A stretch of 64,000 bases of DNA from Multivorans sp965116445 (GTDB taxonomy: Bacteria > Acidobacteriota > Thermoanaerobaculia > Multivoradales > Multivoraceae): NCBI GenBank assembly GCA_965116445.1, contig OZ220688.1, forward strand, positions 1,488,001 to 1,552,000. The letters are read 5' to 3'. Shown here one piece after another: positions 50,808-60,181 of the stretch. The stretch's first letter is position 1. Every line of letters starts with the position of its first letter. A program made the position numbers and the translations under genes. Below the pieces are notes generated by a model. That model saw nothing but the letters and a program-made list of their open reading frames with translations. It made no database searches and was not told the origin of the DNA.

Positions 50808-53570
50808 GTGGCTCAAGACACAGCCGGAGCAATCGCAGGGCCGCGGCTACCGGACGCTAGCCGATCCGACGAAGGGCGGCGGGAAGTCTCGGCGAACGAC
50901 GTCCGCTGGGCGGAGACGGTGCCGACCTGGTGGAGCGTACTGGAAGACGAGCTACCGGCAAGGCACACGCGCTTCCTGAACGAGGAACCGCCATCAGAAA
51001 ACGAGCCCAGCGGTCCCGTCGTCGCGAAGGCACTCGCAGGTCTCCTTCCCCGTCCCGATGAGCGCCTGCCCCCAAGGCTCCGCAACCGGGTGAGGCAATC
51101 GACGCACGCGGGCGCCGCTTGGCTCAAGAAGCGCCACCAAGACGTGAGGCTGGCGGCGGTAATTCGGGACGCCTGCAACACGGTCGGGGCCGAGGACGGC
51201 TTTCCGCTGGTTGAACTCCTCGAATGGGCGCTACACCGGGGCGATCAGCGCCAGGATCTCGTTCCCCTTGTCATGACCGAGAATGGACCACGGAGGCCAG
51301 CCGACTCTCTGCTCGCCGATCCCGTCGTCGACCATGGCGCCTGCCGCCGGCAGATCTTTGGCGCGAAGTCGCCACTGGCTGAGGACGACGCGATCATCGA
51401 GGATCGACGCGCGGTGACGCTGTTCCTGGAGCGGCTCGGAGTCCCCGGCCAAGTCAAGCTACAAGAGCGGCGGGTCCGCTACACATCAAGCCAGCGATCG
51501 CTCGTCGAACGGCAAATCGGTGCGGAGCCACCGAAGACCGGCGTCCGAAGCGGCTACCAGGTAGTCGACTACCACTTCCCGTTCCCCCTCGCCGATGTTC
51601 CTGCCGAGGCGGTGCAGGACTGGTTGAGCGGCAGCCCCAGCTCCTTCAGCGGCATTGGAAGGAAGCGAGCCGAAGGCAGCTACTGGGGCACCAAATCAGC
51701 TCGCGGCACAACATCTTGCGGCTGGATCCGGGATCTGCAGAGCCACGCTTGGCTGCTCTGCAGGAACGGGGAACGGCACAGACCAAGCGAGGTCCTACTC
51801 TCACCCGATGCCGACTACGAGGGCGCTCCGGTCGCAGCCATCGATCCGGAACTGGCCAAAGTACTGCAGCAAGAGGGCATCGAGTTCGGCACTACGATCC
51901 CGAAGTCCCCAGCGCTCCACCGGCTCGTGCTGTGCAGCGATGAAGATACGCCGGACGCTGAACTGGCTGCTCTCCTCCGTGAAGTACAAGAAGAGTGCCG
52001 AGGCGGGGCCACTACGCGAGCCGGACTTGACGCGGGGCTTGAGAACCTGAAGCGACAGGGCGTTCCGTTGGTCAGCCGTAGCGTGCGCCGCTGCGGCGTC
52101 GGCGAAGGCCTGCGAAGCGATCTCGGTGGGTGGGTCGTCGCCTTGTCGTCCGTCAGCAACGAGCTCGCGGCCGTAGTCGACGAACTCATCCCTTCGATCC
52201 CGACAACCACGACTGGACATCAGGCAATGGGTTTCCTGGTGGATCTCTGGAAAGAGCAACCTGCCGGAGTGGAGCAACTGCGAAGTCGCGTGGCGGCCGC
52301 CTACCGCTACGTGCTGGACGATCTCGACGCCGGCATCATCCCGATGTCGGACTGGGAAGAGAGCCGGAAGCAGGTCCGCCTCTACGGCCAAGGCAAGTGG
52401 CGACCCGCTGACGGCTCCTCGCTCATCGTTGACGACGTACGGTCGCCGTTCATCCGCCAGCTGCTCGCCGACGACAGAATCGCCGTGGCGGCATCTCACC
52501 TGGGCGACACAAGCCAGGCGGTCCATCGAGTCGCCGCGCGACTCGATGTTCCTTTGCTCTCGGGTGAGGTCAGCGTCCAGCCCGGCCCAGCGCTGGCTCA
52601 CGAGATTTCCTGGAAGGGACGATTCGAGAAACTCGTCCAGACCCTGGCGTTGCTTGAGGATCGGCGGGAGATTCGGGCGTTCACCTTCCATGAGCATTTG
52701 ACCTTGCGTGTCGCCGACACGGAGCGCCCCGTCCTGGCCTACGCCGAGGGCGACACTCTCCGACTCGCTGGCGAGCCGTCGAGGTTTGCCGTCGAAGCAG
52801 CCGACCAGCTCGTGAACCACTTCCAGCTCAGCCAGCGAGGTAACGATGTCGCATGGCTCACCGGGGCCCTGTTTGCGCTGGACAACCCGACGTCTTTCCG
52901 AGCGCATCTCAGGACGCTGGCCGATGGACTCGGCGTGGAAGTCAACCTCGACGAATTCGAGCTAGACGATGGTGATGAACCCGCTCCAGACGGTCCCGAG
53001 CCGAAACTCGAGGGTCCCGGACGGAAACCACTGGAGACGACGAAAGCGAGGACCGCGTCGAGACGGCTGGCAGTCAACCAAGTAGCCGTCTTCGCCGAGT
53101 CCGCGGACGACGAGTCGACCTCGGACGCAGAGAGCAGGAAGTCGGAGAAGAAGACTCCAGGGCCGAAGAGCGACAGGAAAGCTCGCAGGAGCGTCGTCAA
53201 GTTTGAAACGGAGCAAGGTCGGGAGGCAGAAGAGGCACCGCCCGGCCAGCCTGGCTACGACGTGCTCAGCCGAGATCCGAAGACCAGCAGGGTCCGGCGA
53301 ATCGAAGTGAAGGGCGTCCAGGGGCGATTCGAGGGAGACCAAGCCAGCGTCCTTCTGTCCGTCCGGCAAGTCAACGATGCCCTGAAGCAGGAAGACGGCG
53401 CCGAGTACTGGCTCTACGTCGTCGATTCGACTGAGACTACGGAGCCAAGGGTGTTTCCGATCCCGTGGACCCGCTGGCGCGGACGACTCCGCTACGGCTT
53501 CTTCGCCCGCACCTGGAGTCGCCACGCGGAGCGACTCGACGATTCTAGAGCGCAGCATGAGACAGCCTGA
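50808..53570 (+). CDS. DUF3883 / NO VEIN C-terminal-domain protein, 3' part of an interrupted gene
   Basis: A 920-residue frame, meaningful from about RWAETVPTWWSVLEDEL onward. A long middle region without a known domain leads to a charged linker (about 700-790) and a C-terminal NOV_C (DUF3883) domain: GYDVLSRD, RRIEVKGVQG, EYWLYVVDS and FARTWSRHA. DUF3883 resembles a PD-(D/E)XK nuclease fold (E in RRIEVKG). Such ATPase-NOV proteins are often found in defence islands. GTG 50808 is a formal start; a frameshift at about 50860-50905 separates it from the ATPase frame. Confidence 0.75.
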   Translation: MAQDTAGAIAGPRLPDASRSDEGRREVSANDVRWAETVPTWWSVLEDELPARHTRFLNEEPPSENEPSGPVVAKALAGLLPRPDERLPPRLRNRVRQSTHAGAAWLKKRHQDVRLAAVIRDACNTVGAEDGFPLVELLEWALHRGDQRQDLVPLVMTENGPRRPADSLLADPVVDHGACRRQIFGAKSPLAEDDAIIEDRRAVTLFLERLGVPGQVKLQERRVRYTSSQRSLVERQIGAEPPKTGVRSGYQVVDYHFPFPLADVPAEAVQDWLSGSPSSFSGIGRKRAEGSYWGTKSARGTTSCGWIRDLQSHAWLLCRNGERHRPSEVLLSPDADYEGAPVAAIDPELAKVLQQEGIEFGTTIPKSPALHRLVLCSDEDTPDAELAALLREVQEECRGGATTRAGLDAGLENLKRQGVPLVSRSVRRCGVGEGLRSDLGGWVVALSSVSNELAAVVDELIPSIPTTTTGHQAMGFLVDLWKEQPAGVEQLRSRVAAAYRYVLDDLDAGIIPMSDWEESRKQVRLYGQGKWRPADGSSLIVDDVRSPFIRQLLADDRIAVAASHLGDTSQAVHRVAARLDVPLLSGEVSVQPGPALAHEISWKGRFEKLVQTLALLEDRREIRAFTFHEHLTLRVADTERPVLAYAEGDTLRLAGEPSRFAVEAADQLVNHFQLSQRGNDVAWLTGALFALDNPTSFRAHLRTLADGLGVEVNLDEFELDDGDEPAPDGPEPKLEGPGRKPLETTKARTASRRLAVNQVAVFAESADDESTSDAESRKSEKKTPGPKSDRKARRSVVKFETEQGREAEEAPPGQPGYDVLSRDPKTSRVRRIEVKGVQGRFEGDQASVLLSVRQVNDALKQEDGAEYWLYVVDSTETTEPRVFPIPWTRWRGRLRYGFFARTWSRHAERLDDSRAQHETA

Positions 53571-53669
53571 TACCAGCCAGCGGGATCGCGAGGAGCCCAA
53601 GAAAGCGAGGCGATCCCAGCTCGGGCGCCAACGGAGAACGCCTGTCACAGGCGGCGATAAGCTGACGCG

Positions 53670-55592
53670 ATGATCCCTACGCCGACCCGTGGTCTCCGGG
53701 TTCGTTTCCTGGCGTTGGCCGTCGCCGCCGCAAGTGCCGCCGCCCCGGTCCTCGCCCAACGCACGGTCAAACCAGTCCTGCACGGTCGCCACTGGGTGGC
53801 GGTGACAGGCAAACCGCTCGCCGCCACGGCCGGCGCCCTGATCTTCGGCCGCGGCGGCAACGCGGTCGACGCGACGTGCGCCATGCTCGCCGCGACCTCG
53901 ACGATGTGGGACACCCTGGGCTGGGGCGGCGAGACCCAGGCGCTGATCTTCGATCCGCGCGAGCAGAAGGTCATCGGAATCAACGCACTTGGGGTGGCCC
54001 CTACCGGCGCCACGGTCGAGTTCTACCGCGAGAACGGCCACGTCTATCCGCCCGAGTACGGGCCGCTCGCGGCGGTGACGCCGGGCACCCCGGGCGGCCT
54101 GATCGTGATGCTCTCCCACTACGGAACGATGAGCCTCGCCGAGGTGCTCGAACCTGCGATCCAGATGGCGGACGGCTACCCGATCGAGCGAGCGCAGGCC
54201 GACAACATGGAGCGACGCAAGGAGATGCTCCAGGAGTGGCCAGATTCGGCGCGGGTCTTCCTGCCCCACCTGTCGTCGTCTGAAGAAGGCGACGGACGCG
54301 CCGCCCCGCGCGCCGGCGAGATCTTCCGCCAGCCGGACCTTCTCGACACCTTGCGCAAGCTCGTCGACGCGGAAGCCGCCGCCCTCAAGCAAGGCAAGAC
54401 GCGCGAGCAGGCCCTGGCCGCCGCCTACGATCGCTTCTACCGCGGCGACATCGCCGAGGAGTTCGTCCGCGGCGCCCGGGCGCTTGGCGGCCTCGTCACG
54501 ATGGCGGACCTCGACCGCTGGCAGGTCCACATCGAGGAACCGGTGCGCACGAACTACCGCGGCGTCGACGTCTACAAGCTGACGTCCTGGGTGCAGGGAC
54601 CCGTCATGCTCCAGGCACTGAACATCCTGGAGAACGCCGATCTGAGGCCAATGGGCTACAACTCGGCCCGGTACATCCACACCCTCTACCAAGCGATGAA
54701 CCTCGCCTTCGCCGACCGCGACTTCTACTACGGCGACCCCTACTACCCGCCCGAGGAGCCGCTTGAAGGCCTGCTGTCGAAGACTTACGCCCGCGCCCGC
54801 TACGAGTCGATCGACTGGGAACACAACGACGAGAACGCGCGTCCTGGCAATCCCTACGACTTCCAGGAGGGGGAGAATCCGTTCCTCGACCTGCTGGAGC
54901 AATGGACGCCCATCCCGCCAGCAGCCGACGCCGAGGGCGAGCAGGGCTTCCAGCAGGCGTCGGCCGGCCGACAGCCCTTTCCCAGGATGACCTACGAAGA
55001 GGCTTTCACCGCGGGCACGACCTCGATCCAGGCCGCCGACGCCGAGGGTTGGGTCGTGTCCGTCACCCCCAGCGGCGCCTGGATCCCCGCCGTGATCGCG
55101 GGGCGCACCGGCATCGGGATGAGCCAGCGGATGCAGAGCTTCGTGCTCGACCAAGGGCTCAACCCCTACAACCTGCCCGAACCCGGCAAGCGTCCCCGAG
55201 CAACGCTGACCCCGGGCATGGCGCTTCTGGACGGCTCGCCCTACCTGTCCTTCGCCGTCCAGGGCGGCGACACACAGGACCAGAACCTGCTCCAGTTCTT
55301 CCTGAACGTCGTCGAGTTCGGCATGAACGTCCAGCAGGCGGCAGAGGCCGCGAACATCACGAGCCACCAGATGCAGAGTTCCTTCGGCGCCCACGAGTCG
55401 CGGCCCGGAGATATCGACGTTCGCAGCGACGTGCCGTCCTGGGTACGAGACGAACTCCGCGACATGGGCTACCGCGTGCGCGCGCTGGACCGGACCTCCG
55501 GACCGATCACAGCAATCTGGTTCGACCGCAAGAACGGCACGATGTGGGGCGGCGCCAGCGACTTCGGCGAGGACTACGGCATCGCGTGGTGA
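53670..55592 (+). CDS. ggt: Gamma-glutamyltransferase, exported
   Basis: A 640-residue Ntn-hydrolase precursor with a signal peptide ending near PVLAQ. The autoprocessing site is in FTAGTTSIQAAD, with T450 expected to become the N-terminal nucleophile of the small subunit. The usual TTH is TTS here. Substrate-region segments (LGWGGETQALIFD, TPGTPGGL) fit the family. It would transfer or hydrolyse gamma-glutamyl groups of glutathione-like compounds in the periplasm. Confidence 0.9.
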   Translation: MIPTPTRGLRVRFLALAVAAASAAAPVLAQRTVKPVLHGRHWVAVTGKPLAATAGALIFGRGGNAVDATCAMLAATSTMWDTLGWGGETQALIFDPREQKVIGINALGVAPTGATVEFYRENGHVYPPEYGPLAAVTPGTPGGLIVMLSHYGTMSLAEVLEPAIQMADGYPIERAQADNMERRKEMLQEWPDSARVFLPHLSSSEEGDGRAAPRAGEIFRQPDLLDTLRKLVDAEAAALKQGKTREQALAAAYDRFYRGDIAEEFVRGARALGGLVTMADLDRWQVHIEEPVRTNYRGVDVYKLTSWVQGPVMLQALNILENADLRPMGYNSARYIHTLYQAMNLAFADRDFYYGDPYYPPEEPLEGLLSKTYARARYESIDWEHNDENARPGNPYDFQEGENPFLDLLEQWTPIPPAADAEGEQGFQQASAGRQPFPRMTYEEAFTAGTTSIQAADAEGWVVSVTPSGAWIPAVIAGRTGIGMSQRMQSFVLDQGLNPYNLPEPGKRPRATLTPGMALLDGSPYLSFAVQGGDTQDQNLLQFFLNVVEFGMNVQQAAEAANITSHQMQSSFGAHESRPGDIDVRSDVPSWVRDELRDMGYRVRALDRTSGPITAIWFDRKNGTMWGGASDFGEDYGIAW

Positions 55593-55736
55593 CCGGTCTG
55601 CCGTCTGCCCAATCAGACGCTCGAACTCCGCTTCCTGCGTCGGCGGAAGGACAGGTCGCGCCGGGGAAAGACTGCTCGCGGCGGGTCACCCGACACTGAA
55701 GTGTCCTGGAGTTCATCAACCTACCCAGCCCGGCAC

Positions 55737-56243
55737 TCAGCGGCAACGACAAGCACCACAGGAGCACTGTAGCCCTCTGCACCACTCGCAAACTGGGGAA
55801 TTCGCAGAACTGAGGTGCTCCTTGCAACGCCAGCAACGTGTCGCTCTTGGCCGACGGGTCCACTGTCTCTGTCTCGTAGCCTCGTGGACCCGCCGCCGGG
55901 CTGTTGTCCTGGTGTGTGCCAAGAGCCGGGGCCACGATCCCCGGGCTTCGGCGTACTCCGCCACTGCCCTCGCAGAGTCGCCACTCGTGGGGTCCATAGC
56001 ACGGATAGCGTCTCTGACTCCGCCGGCGCGGACGAAGGACGCTGTTCGCCGTCGGTCTACGATGAACAGGTTCACTCGGTCTCCGGGCACTCCGCTCTGG
56101 GCTTCGGGGTCGTAGATGAGGAGCCCGAAGGGCTCTGCCATGCCGACCCAATAGCGCTTGCCGTTGTACTCCAACCAGCCCTTCCCGCTAGAGCCGGAAG
56201 CTCGGCGGGGCCGGATAACGAACGTGTCGCCACACCCCTTCAT
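55737..56243 (-). CDS. Hypothetical protein with C-terminal zinc ribbon
   Basis: A 168-residue frame. The N-terminal part (GWLEYNGKRYWVGMAEPFGLLIYD) looks like a small beta domain. The end has eight cysteines in CxxC pairs (RCWRCKEHLSS, VCEWCRGLQCSCGACRC) typical of a bacterial zinc-ribbon tail. The Arg-rich middle is less convincing, so an indel cannot be excluded. No function is assigned. It lies in the accessory region, opposite in strand to the HicB-like gene. Confidence 0.5.
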   Translation of the reverse strand: MKGCGDTFVIRPRRASGSSGKGWLEYNGKRYWVGMAEPFGLLIYDPEAQSGVPGDRVNLFIVDRRRTASFVRAGGVRDAIRAMDPTSGDSARAVAEYAEARGSWPRLLAHTRTTARRRVHEATRQRQWTRRPRATRCWRCKEHLSSANSPVCEWCRGLQCSCGACRCR

Positions 56244-56321
56244 AAGCCCCTATTCTCGTCATTCGTGGGGCGTCAAGCCAACCCGCAGTACACTCTCACT
56301 CTTGACCGACCCGGCGAGCGG

Positions 56322-56528
56322 ATGCGGCTGACGATCGAGACAGCGCGCGAGGACGACGGCCGCTGGATCGTGGAGGTGCTGGAGCTCCCTGGCGTCATGG
56401 CATACGGCCAGAACCGCGAAGGCGCCACGAGGCGAGCGAGAGCGCTGGCGCTCCGTGTTGTCAGGGAGCGCCTGACGCAGATCGAACCTTCGGCGAGGCC
56501 GACGACGATCCGGTTTGTCGCCGCGTGA
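56322..56528 (+). CDS. HicB-like small protein, solitary
   Basis: A 68-residue HicB/UPF0150-type protein (MRLTIETAREDDGRWIVEVL, then ELPGVMAYGQNREGATRRAR). A longer in-frame start at GTG 56265 is possible. No hicA lies beside it. Its TGA overlaps the helicase start as GTGA, so it is cotranslated with the helicase. Confidence 0.75.
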   Translation: MRLTIETAREDDGRWIVEVLELPGVMAYGQNREGATRRARALALRVVRERLTQIEPSARPTTIRFVAA

Positions 56529-58984
56529 GTGCCTGGGCGGCCGTCCTGGTCCGACGGTTCCTGGCGTCCCTGTTGCGGGTCGCGTGGAAATCCGGCGCTC
56601 GCAGGGTCGCCGGAGAGATCGCTCCGCGCCTCATCGAGTGTGCCAAGGAAACGAGCCGTCGGTTCGACGGCACCGGGTACCTGCGCCATTCGGTCGCCGC
56701 GTCCATCCTCGCGGACAATCGGAACGTCCTTCGGGATTGTCGTTCACTCTTGGTTCGCGTGCTGCTCGACGACCGCTCTCTCGCAGCCCTTAGTGTTCTC
56801 AAGACTGCCGGCACAACGAAGAAGCGATTCGAAGCGTCCCGTCAGACCGCCAACGATGGCTTTGTCGCCAGCCGCAGGTCAGAGGTCAGGGAGGCGGCCA
56901 GAGGCGTAACCGCCCATCCGCCGACCGACGAGCAGGCCAAGGCCGTCGCAACCGACGAGGATGTCACCCTGGTGCTCGCAGGCGCCGGGTCGGGCAAGAC
57001 GGCGGTAATCACGGCAAAGGTCGCGCACCTGGTCCGCAACGGCGCCGTAAGCCCCTTCAGGATCCTGGTGTTGGCCTTCAATCGCAAGGCCGCGCAGGAG
57101 ATACGGGACCGGCTTCCCGACGACCTCAAGAGCGTCGACGTCAAGACGTTCCACAGCTTCGGCCGGCAGGTGATCGCCGACGTCGAAGCCGCGCCCACCA
57201 TCTCGACCTTCGCAACCGACAACACCCGTCTGCGTCAGGCGATCGACCGCTGGCTGCGCGGCCTGCCCGAAGTACTCGTCGAGTTCGTCGCTTACTTCAG
57301 CAACGAGTATCGCTCTCCGTTCGACTTCGAGTCGAGCCAGGAGTACTACGACTTCGTCCGCAGTCAGGAACTGCGAACACTCAGGGGCGACCTGGTCAAG
57401 AGTCACGAAGAAGTCCAGATTGCGAACTTCCTGTCCATGAACGGCGTCAGGTTCGAGTACGAGGCGAACTTTCGGGCGACCACCGCCGCGAGGCGGCACC
57501 GGCAGTATCAACCGGACTTCTACCTTCCCGATGACAACCTGTACCTTGAGCACTTCGCCCTGGACGAAACTGGCACCGCTCCTTCGCACTTCCAAAGCAG
57601 CTACGAGGCCGGCGTGCAGTGGAAGCGGGACATTCACAGGCGTCACGGCACACGGCTCATCGAGACGCACAGTTGGCAGTTCCAGGACGGCGTCGTGCGC
57701 GACCACCTTCGAACTGAACTCATCAACGCAGGAGTGAGGCTGCGCGCGACACCGTTCAGTGAACTGCTTCAGGAGCTCCGGGACACCACGATCTCCGGCA
57801 TCTCGGACCTGCTCGCGACCTTCCTCCAGCACACCCGGGGCGCCGGCCTGTCCCGAAACGAACTCAGGCGACGGGCCCGAAGGAGCGAGGCGAAGCTCAG
57901 GAGCTTGGCGTTCCTCACCCTGTTCGAACCGATTCGCGACGCCTACGAGGCCGCACTCGAGGAAGAGAACGCGCTCGACTTCAACGATCTCATCATCCGC
58001 GCGGCCCAGATGATCGAGGACGGCGAGTGGACTCCCCACTACAGCCACATCCTGGTCGACGAGTTCCAGGACATATCCGCCGCGCGCATGCGCCTCCTCA
58101 AGGGCCTCAAGGGGCCGGAGGCCGCCTTCTTCCTGGTAGGCGATGACTGGCAGTCGATCTACCGTTTCGCAGGCAGCGACGTCAGTCTGCTCCGGCAGTG
58201 CGGCGACCACCTCGGGCACGTTCAGGAGCGTACGCTCAGTCTGACGTTCCGCCATGGTCCCCGCATCCTCGCGCCCACGTCCGCGTTCGTGCAACGCAAC
58301 CCGGTGCAGACCCAGCGAGAAGTCCGCAGCGCGAGTAAGGGACCCGACGAGGGTCTGACCGTGATCCCCGTCGACCCCAAGTACCAAGGACGCGGAGTCG
58401 TTCGGGCGCTCAAGGATATAGAACTCCACAGTGTTCGCGGCGGCCGCGCAGCGGCGGACCAACCATCGGTCCTTGCGCTTGGCCGGTACAACCGGAGCAG
58501 CGCCGATGTCCGCTCCGCCAAGGAGCGCAGCGGCATGCCGGTCGACTTCAGTACGGTCCACCGCGCAAAGGGTCTTGAAGCCGACTACGGCATCGTCCTC
58601 GACCTGAGCAACCGGGGCTTCCCCTCGCGCAAGCAGGACGATCCGGTACTGCGCATGGTCCTGCCCGCAGCCAAAGCGTCCCTTCCCCATGGCGAAGAGC
58701 GACGGCTCTTCTATGTGGCGACTACGAGGGCGAAGCGCGGCACTTACCTGATCGTCGATCGCGCAAGGCCTTCTCCGTTCGTGAGCGAACTGCTGGAGGC
58801 CGACACTCACGCCAGCCGAAGCACCGACGCCACCGCACCTCCGCGGCAGATGGGCGCCTTCTCGCGTGATGGCGCGCCGCCCTGCCCCCGCTGCGAGGGC
58901 GTCCTCGTACCTTCGCAAAGCGCCGACTATCTCCGCTGCACGAACCATCCGTTCTGCCGCTACCTAAGGGGATTATATCCGTAG
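56525..58984 (+). CDS. UvrD/HelD-type DNA helicase, 3' end cut by an insertion
   Basis: An 819-residue superfamily 1 helicase similar to helicase IV. Walker A is AGAGSGKTA in the segment TLVLAGAGSGKT, Walker B is ILVDEFQD, and motifs VGDDWQSIYRFAG and FVATTRAK-like YVATTRAKRGT are present. An insert YQPDFYLPDDNLYLEHFALD resembles the nuclease-like module of HelD. The C-terminus begins a topoisomerase zinc finger (CPRCEGVLV...CTNHPFC). The last residues and TAG come from the IS1595 end. The original frame continues at 61553-61761, giving 883 residues. Confidence 0.9.
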   Translation: MSAWAAVLVRRFLASLLRVAWKSGARRVAGEIAPRLIECAKETSRRFDGTGYLRHSVAASILADNRNVLRDCRSLLVRVLLDDRSLAALSVLKTAGTTKKRFEASRQTANDGFVASRRSEVREAARGVTAHPPTDEQAKAVATDEDVTLVLAGAGSGKTAVITAKVAHLVRNGAVSPFRILVLAFNRKAAQEIRDRLPDDLKSVDVKTFHSFGRQVIADVEAAPTISTFATDNTRLRQAIDRWLRGLPEVLVEFVAYFSNEYRSPFDFESSQEYYDFVRSQELRTLRGDLVKSHEEVQIANFLSMNGVRFEYEANFRATTAARRHRQYQPDFYLPDDNLYLEHFALDETGTAPSHFQSSYEAGVQWKRDIHRRHGTRLIETHSWQFQDGVVRDHLRTELINAGVRLRATPFSELLQELRDTTISGISDLLATFLQHTRGAGLSRNELRRRARRSEAKLRSLAFLTLFEPIRDAYEAALEEENALDFNDLIIRAAQMIEDGEWTPHYSHILVDEFQDISAARMRLLKGLKGPEAAFFLVGDDWQSIYRFAGSDVSLLRQCGDHLGHVQERTLSLTFRHGPRILAPTSAFVQRNPVQTQREVRSASKGPDEGLTVIPVDPKYQGRGVVRALKDIELHSVRGGRAAADQPSVLALGRYNRSSADVRSAKERSGMPVDFSTVHRAKGLEADYGIVLDLSNRGFPSRKQDDPVLRMVLPAAKASLPHGEERRLFYVATTRAKRGTYLIVDRARPSPFVSELLEADTHASRSTDATAPPRQMGAFSRDGAPPCPRCEGVLVPSQSADYLRCTNHPFCRYLRGLYP
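58960..58967. repeat. Target-site duplication, left copy
   Basis: CTACCTAA directly precedes the left inverted repeat and recurs at 61545-61552 directly after the right one. Eight bases is the duplication length usual for IS1595-family elements. Confidence 0.95.
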
Positions 58985-58990
58985 GTTGAC
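58968..58990. repeat. Left terminal inverted repeat of the IS1595 element
   Basis: Starts GGGGATTATATCC and ends GTAGGTTGAC. It is perfectly complementary to 61522-61544. A candidate -35 box (TTGACA, 58986-58991) straddles its inner edge. Confidence 0.95.
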
Positions 58991-59015
58991 AAGCCAGCTC
59001 TCGGTCAGGTAGGGT
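58986..59015 (+). promoter_or_regulatory. Candidate sigma-70-type promoter of the IS1595 transposase
   Basis: TTGACA (58986-58991) and TAGGGT (59010-59015) are separated by 18 nt and lie 29 nt before the transposase ATG. The -35 box overlaps the inverted repeat, so transposase binding to its own end could repress transcription. Confidence 0.5.
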
Positions 59016-59044
59016 ATACCTCACGGTTGACGGAGGGAGAAGCG

Positions 59045-60040
59045 ATGAACGACACCGAATTGAAGGCACCCGGCAAGGCGCACCGGCGCGGCATTACGCT
59101 GTTCGACTTGCAGCGGATGTTTCCCGACGAAGCGGCGGCGAGAGACTGGTTCGAGGCGATCGTCTGGCCGGACGGCGAGCGGTTCTGCCCGAACTGCGGC
59201 ACCAACAACAACCACGAATGCAGCCACGCGAAGATGCCGTATCGGTGCCGCGACTGCAAGCGGTACTTCTCGGTCAAGACCGGCACCGTCATGGCGCGGT
59301 CGAAGCTGCCGCTGCTCAAGTGGCTGTACGCGATCTATCTCGACACCACCAGCCTCAAGGGCGTGTCGAGCATGAAGATCCACCGCGACCTGGGCGTCAC
59401 TCAGAAGACCGCATGGTTCATGTTGCAGCGCATCCGCGAGTTCAGCGACTCGGGACCGACCGTGAAGTTCGAGGGGCCGGTCGAAGCCGACGAGGCGTAC
59501 TTCGGCGGTCTGCGGAAGAACATGCACGCGAAGAAGCGGAAGACCCTCGAAGGGCGCGGGACCGTGGGCAAGACTGCGGTGGTCGGCGTGAAGGATCGCG
59601 TAACGAAGAAGGTCGCGGCGAAGGTGGTTCGCTCCACCGATGGCGAGACCCTACAGGCGTTCGTCCGTGAGCACGTCGAAGCCGGCGCAACGGTCTACAC
59701 CGACGACACCGGGGCCTACGGTGGTCTACGCGGCGACTACGAACGCGGTACCGTCAAGCACTCGGTCGGTGAGTACGTTGCGGGCAAGGTCCACACGAAC
59801 GGCATTGAGTCCCTGTGGTCGATGCTCAAGCGCGCTCACAAGGGCGTGTACCACAAGCTCAGCCCGAAGCATCTACAGCGCTACGTCAACCAGTTCGCGG
59901 GGCGGCACAACTTCCGCGACCTCGACACGCTGGCGCAAATGGCGTCCGTCACCGAGGGGCTGGCGGGCAAGCGGCTCCAGTACCGTGACCTGATCGCCGA
60001 CAACGGCCTGCCGTCCGGCGCACGGGAAGTGACGGCGTGA
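59045..60040 (+). CDS. IS1595-family transposase
   Basis: A 331-residue transposase. An N-terminal zinc ribbon (FCPNCGTNNN, YRCRDCKRYF) precedes the DDE-type ISXO2-like catalytic domain: VEADEAYFGG, VYTDDTGAYGG and HTNGIESLWSMLKR. GGAGGGA precedes ATG 59045. It looks intact. Its TGA overlaps a GTG (GTGA at 60037-60040) that opens into the octanucleotide repeat. Confidence 0.95.
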   Translation: MNDTELKAPGKAHRRGITLFDLQRMFPDEAAARDWFEAIVWPDGERFCPNCGTNNNHECSHAKMPYRCRDCKRYFSVKTGTVMARSKLPLLKWLYAIYLDTTSLKGVSSMKIHRDLGVTQKTAWFMLQRIREFSDSGPTVKFEGPVEADEAYFGGLRKNMHAKKRKTLEGRGTVGKTAVVGVKDRVTKKVAAKVVRSTDGETLQAFVREHVEAGATVYTDDTGAYGGLRGDYERGTVKHSVGEYVAGKVHTNGIESLWSMLKRAHKGVYHKLSPKHLQRYVNQFAGRHNFRDLDTLAQMASVTEGLAGKRLQYRDLIADNGLPSGAREVTA

Positions 60041-60104
60041 CGACCGGGCGACCGGGCGACCGGGCGACCGGGCGACCGGGCGACCGGGCGACCGGGCGAC
60101 CGGG
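60041..60104 (+). repeat. Eight perfect copies of the octanucleotide CGACCGGG
   Basis: An uninterrupted simple repeat of 64 bp right after the transposase stop and just upstream of conserved methyltransferase codons. It has no stop codon in any forward frame. Because 8 is not a multiple of 3, each gain or loss of a unit changes the frame joining GTG 60037 to the methyltransferase. Confidence 0.98.
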
Positions 60105-60181
60105 CCGGAATTGTCCCTGCAACTTCGGAGCCGAACTGGAAGAACCGGACGCTATGGACCGGGCGCGACAACCTAGAGGTC

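Noticed and set aside
58968..58990. Sequence at the helicase end as an intrinsic terminator
   Set aside because: Its complement is 2.5 kb away with a target duplication; it is a transposon end, and it forms no local hairpin with a T-tract.
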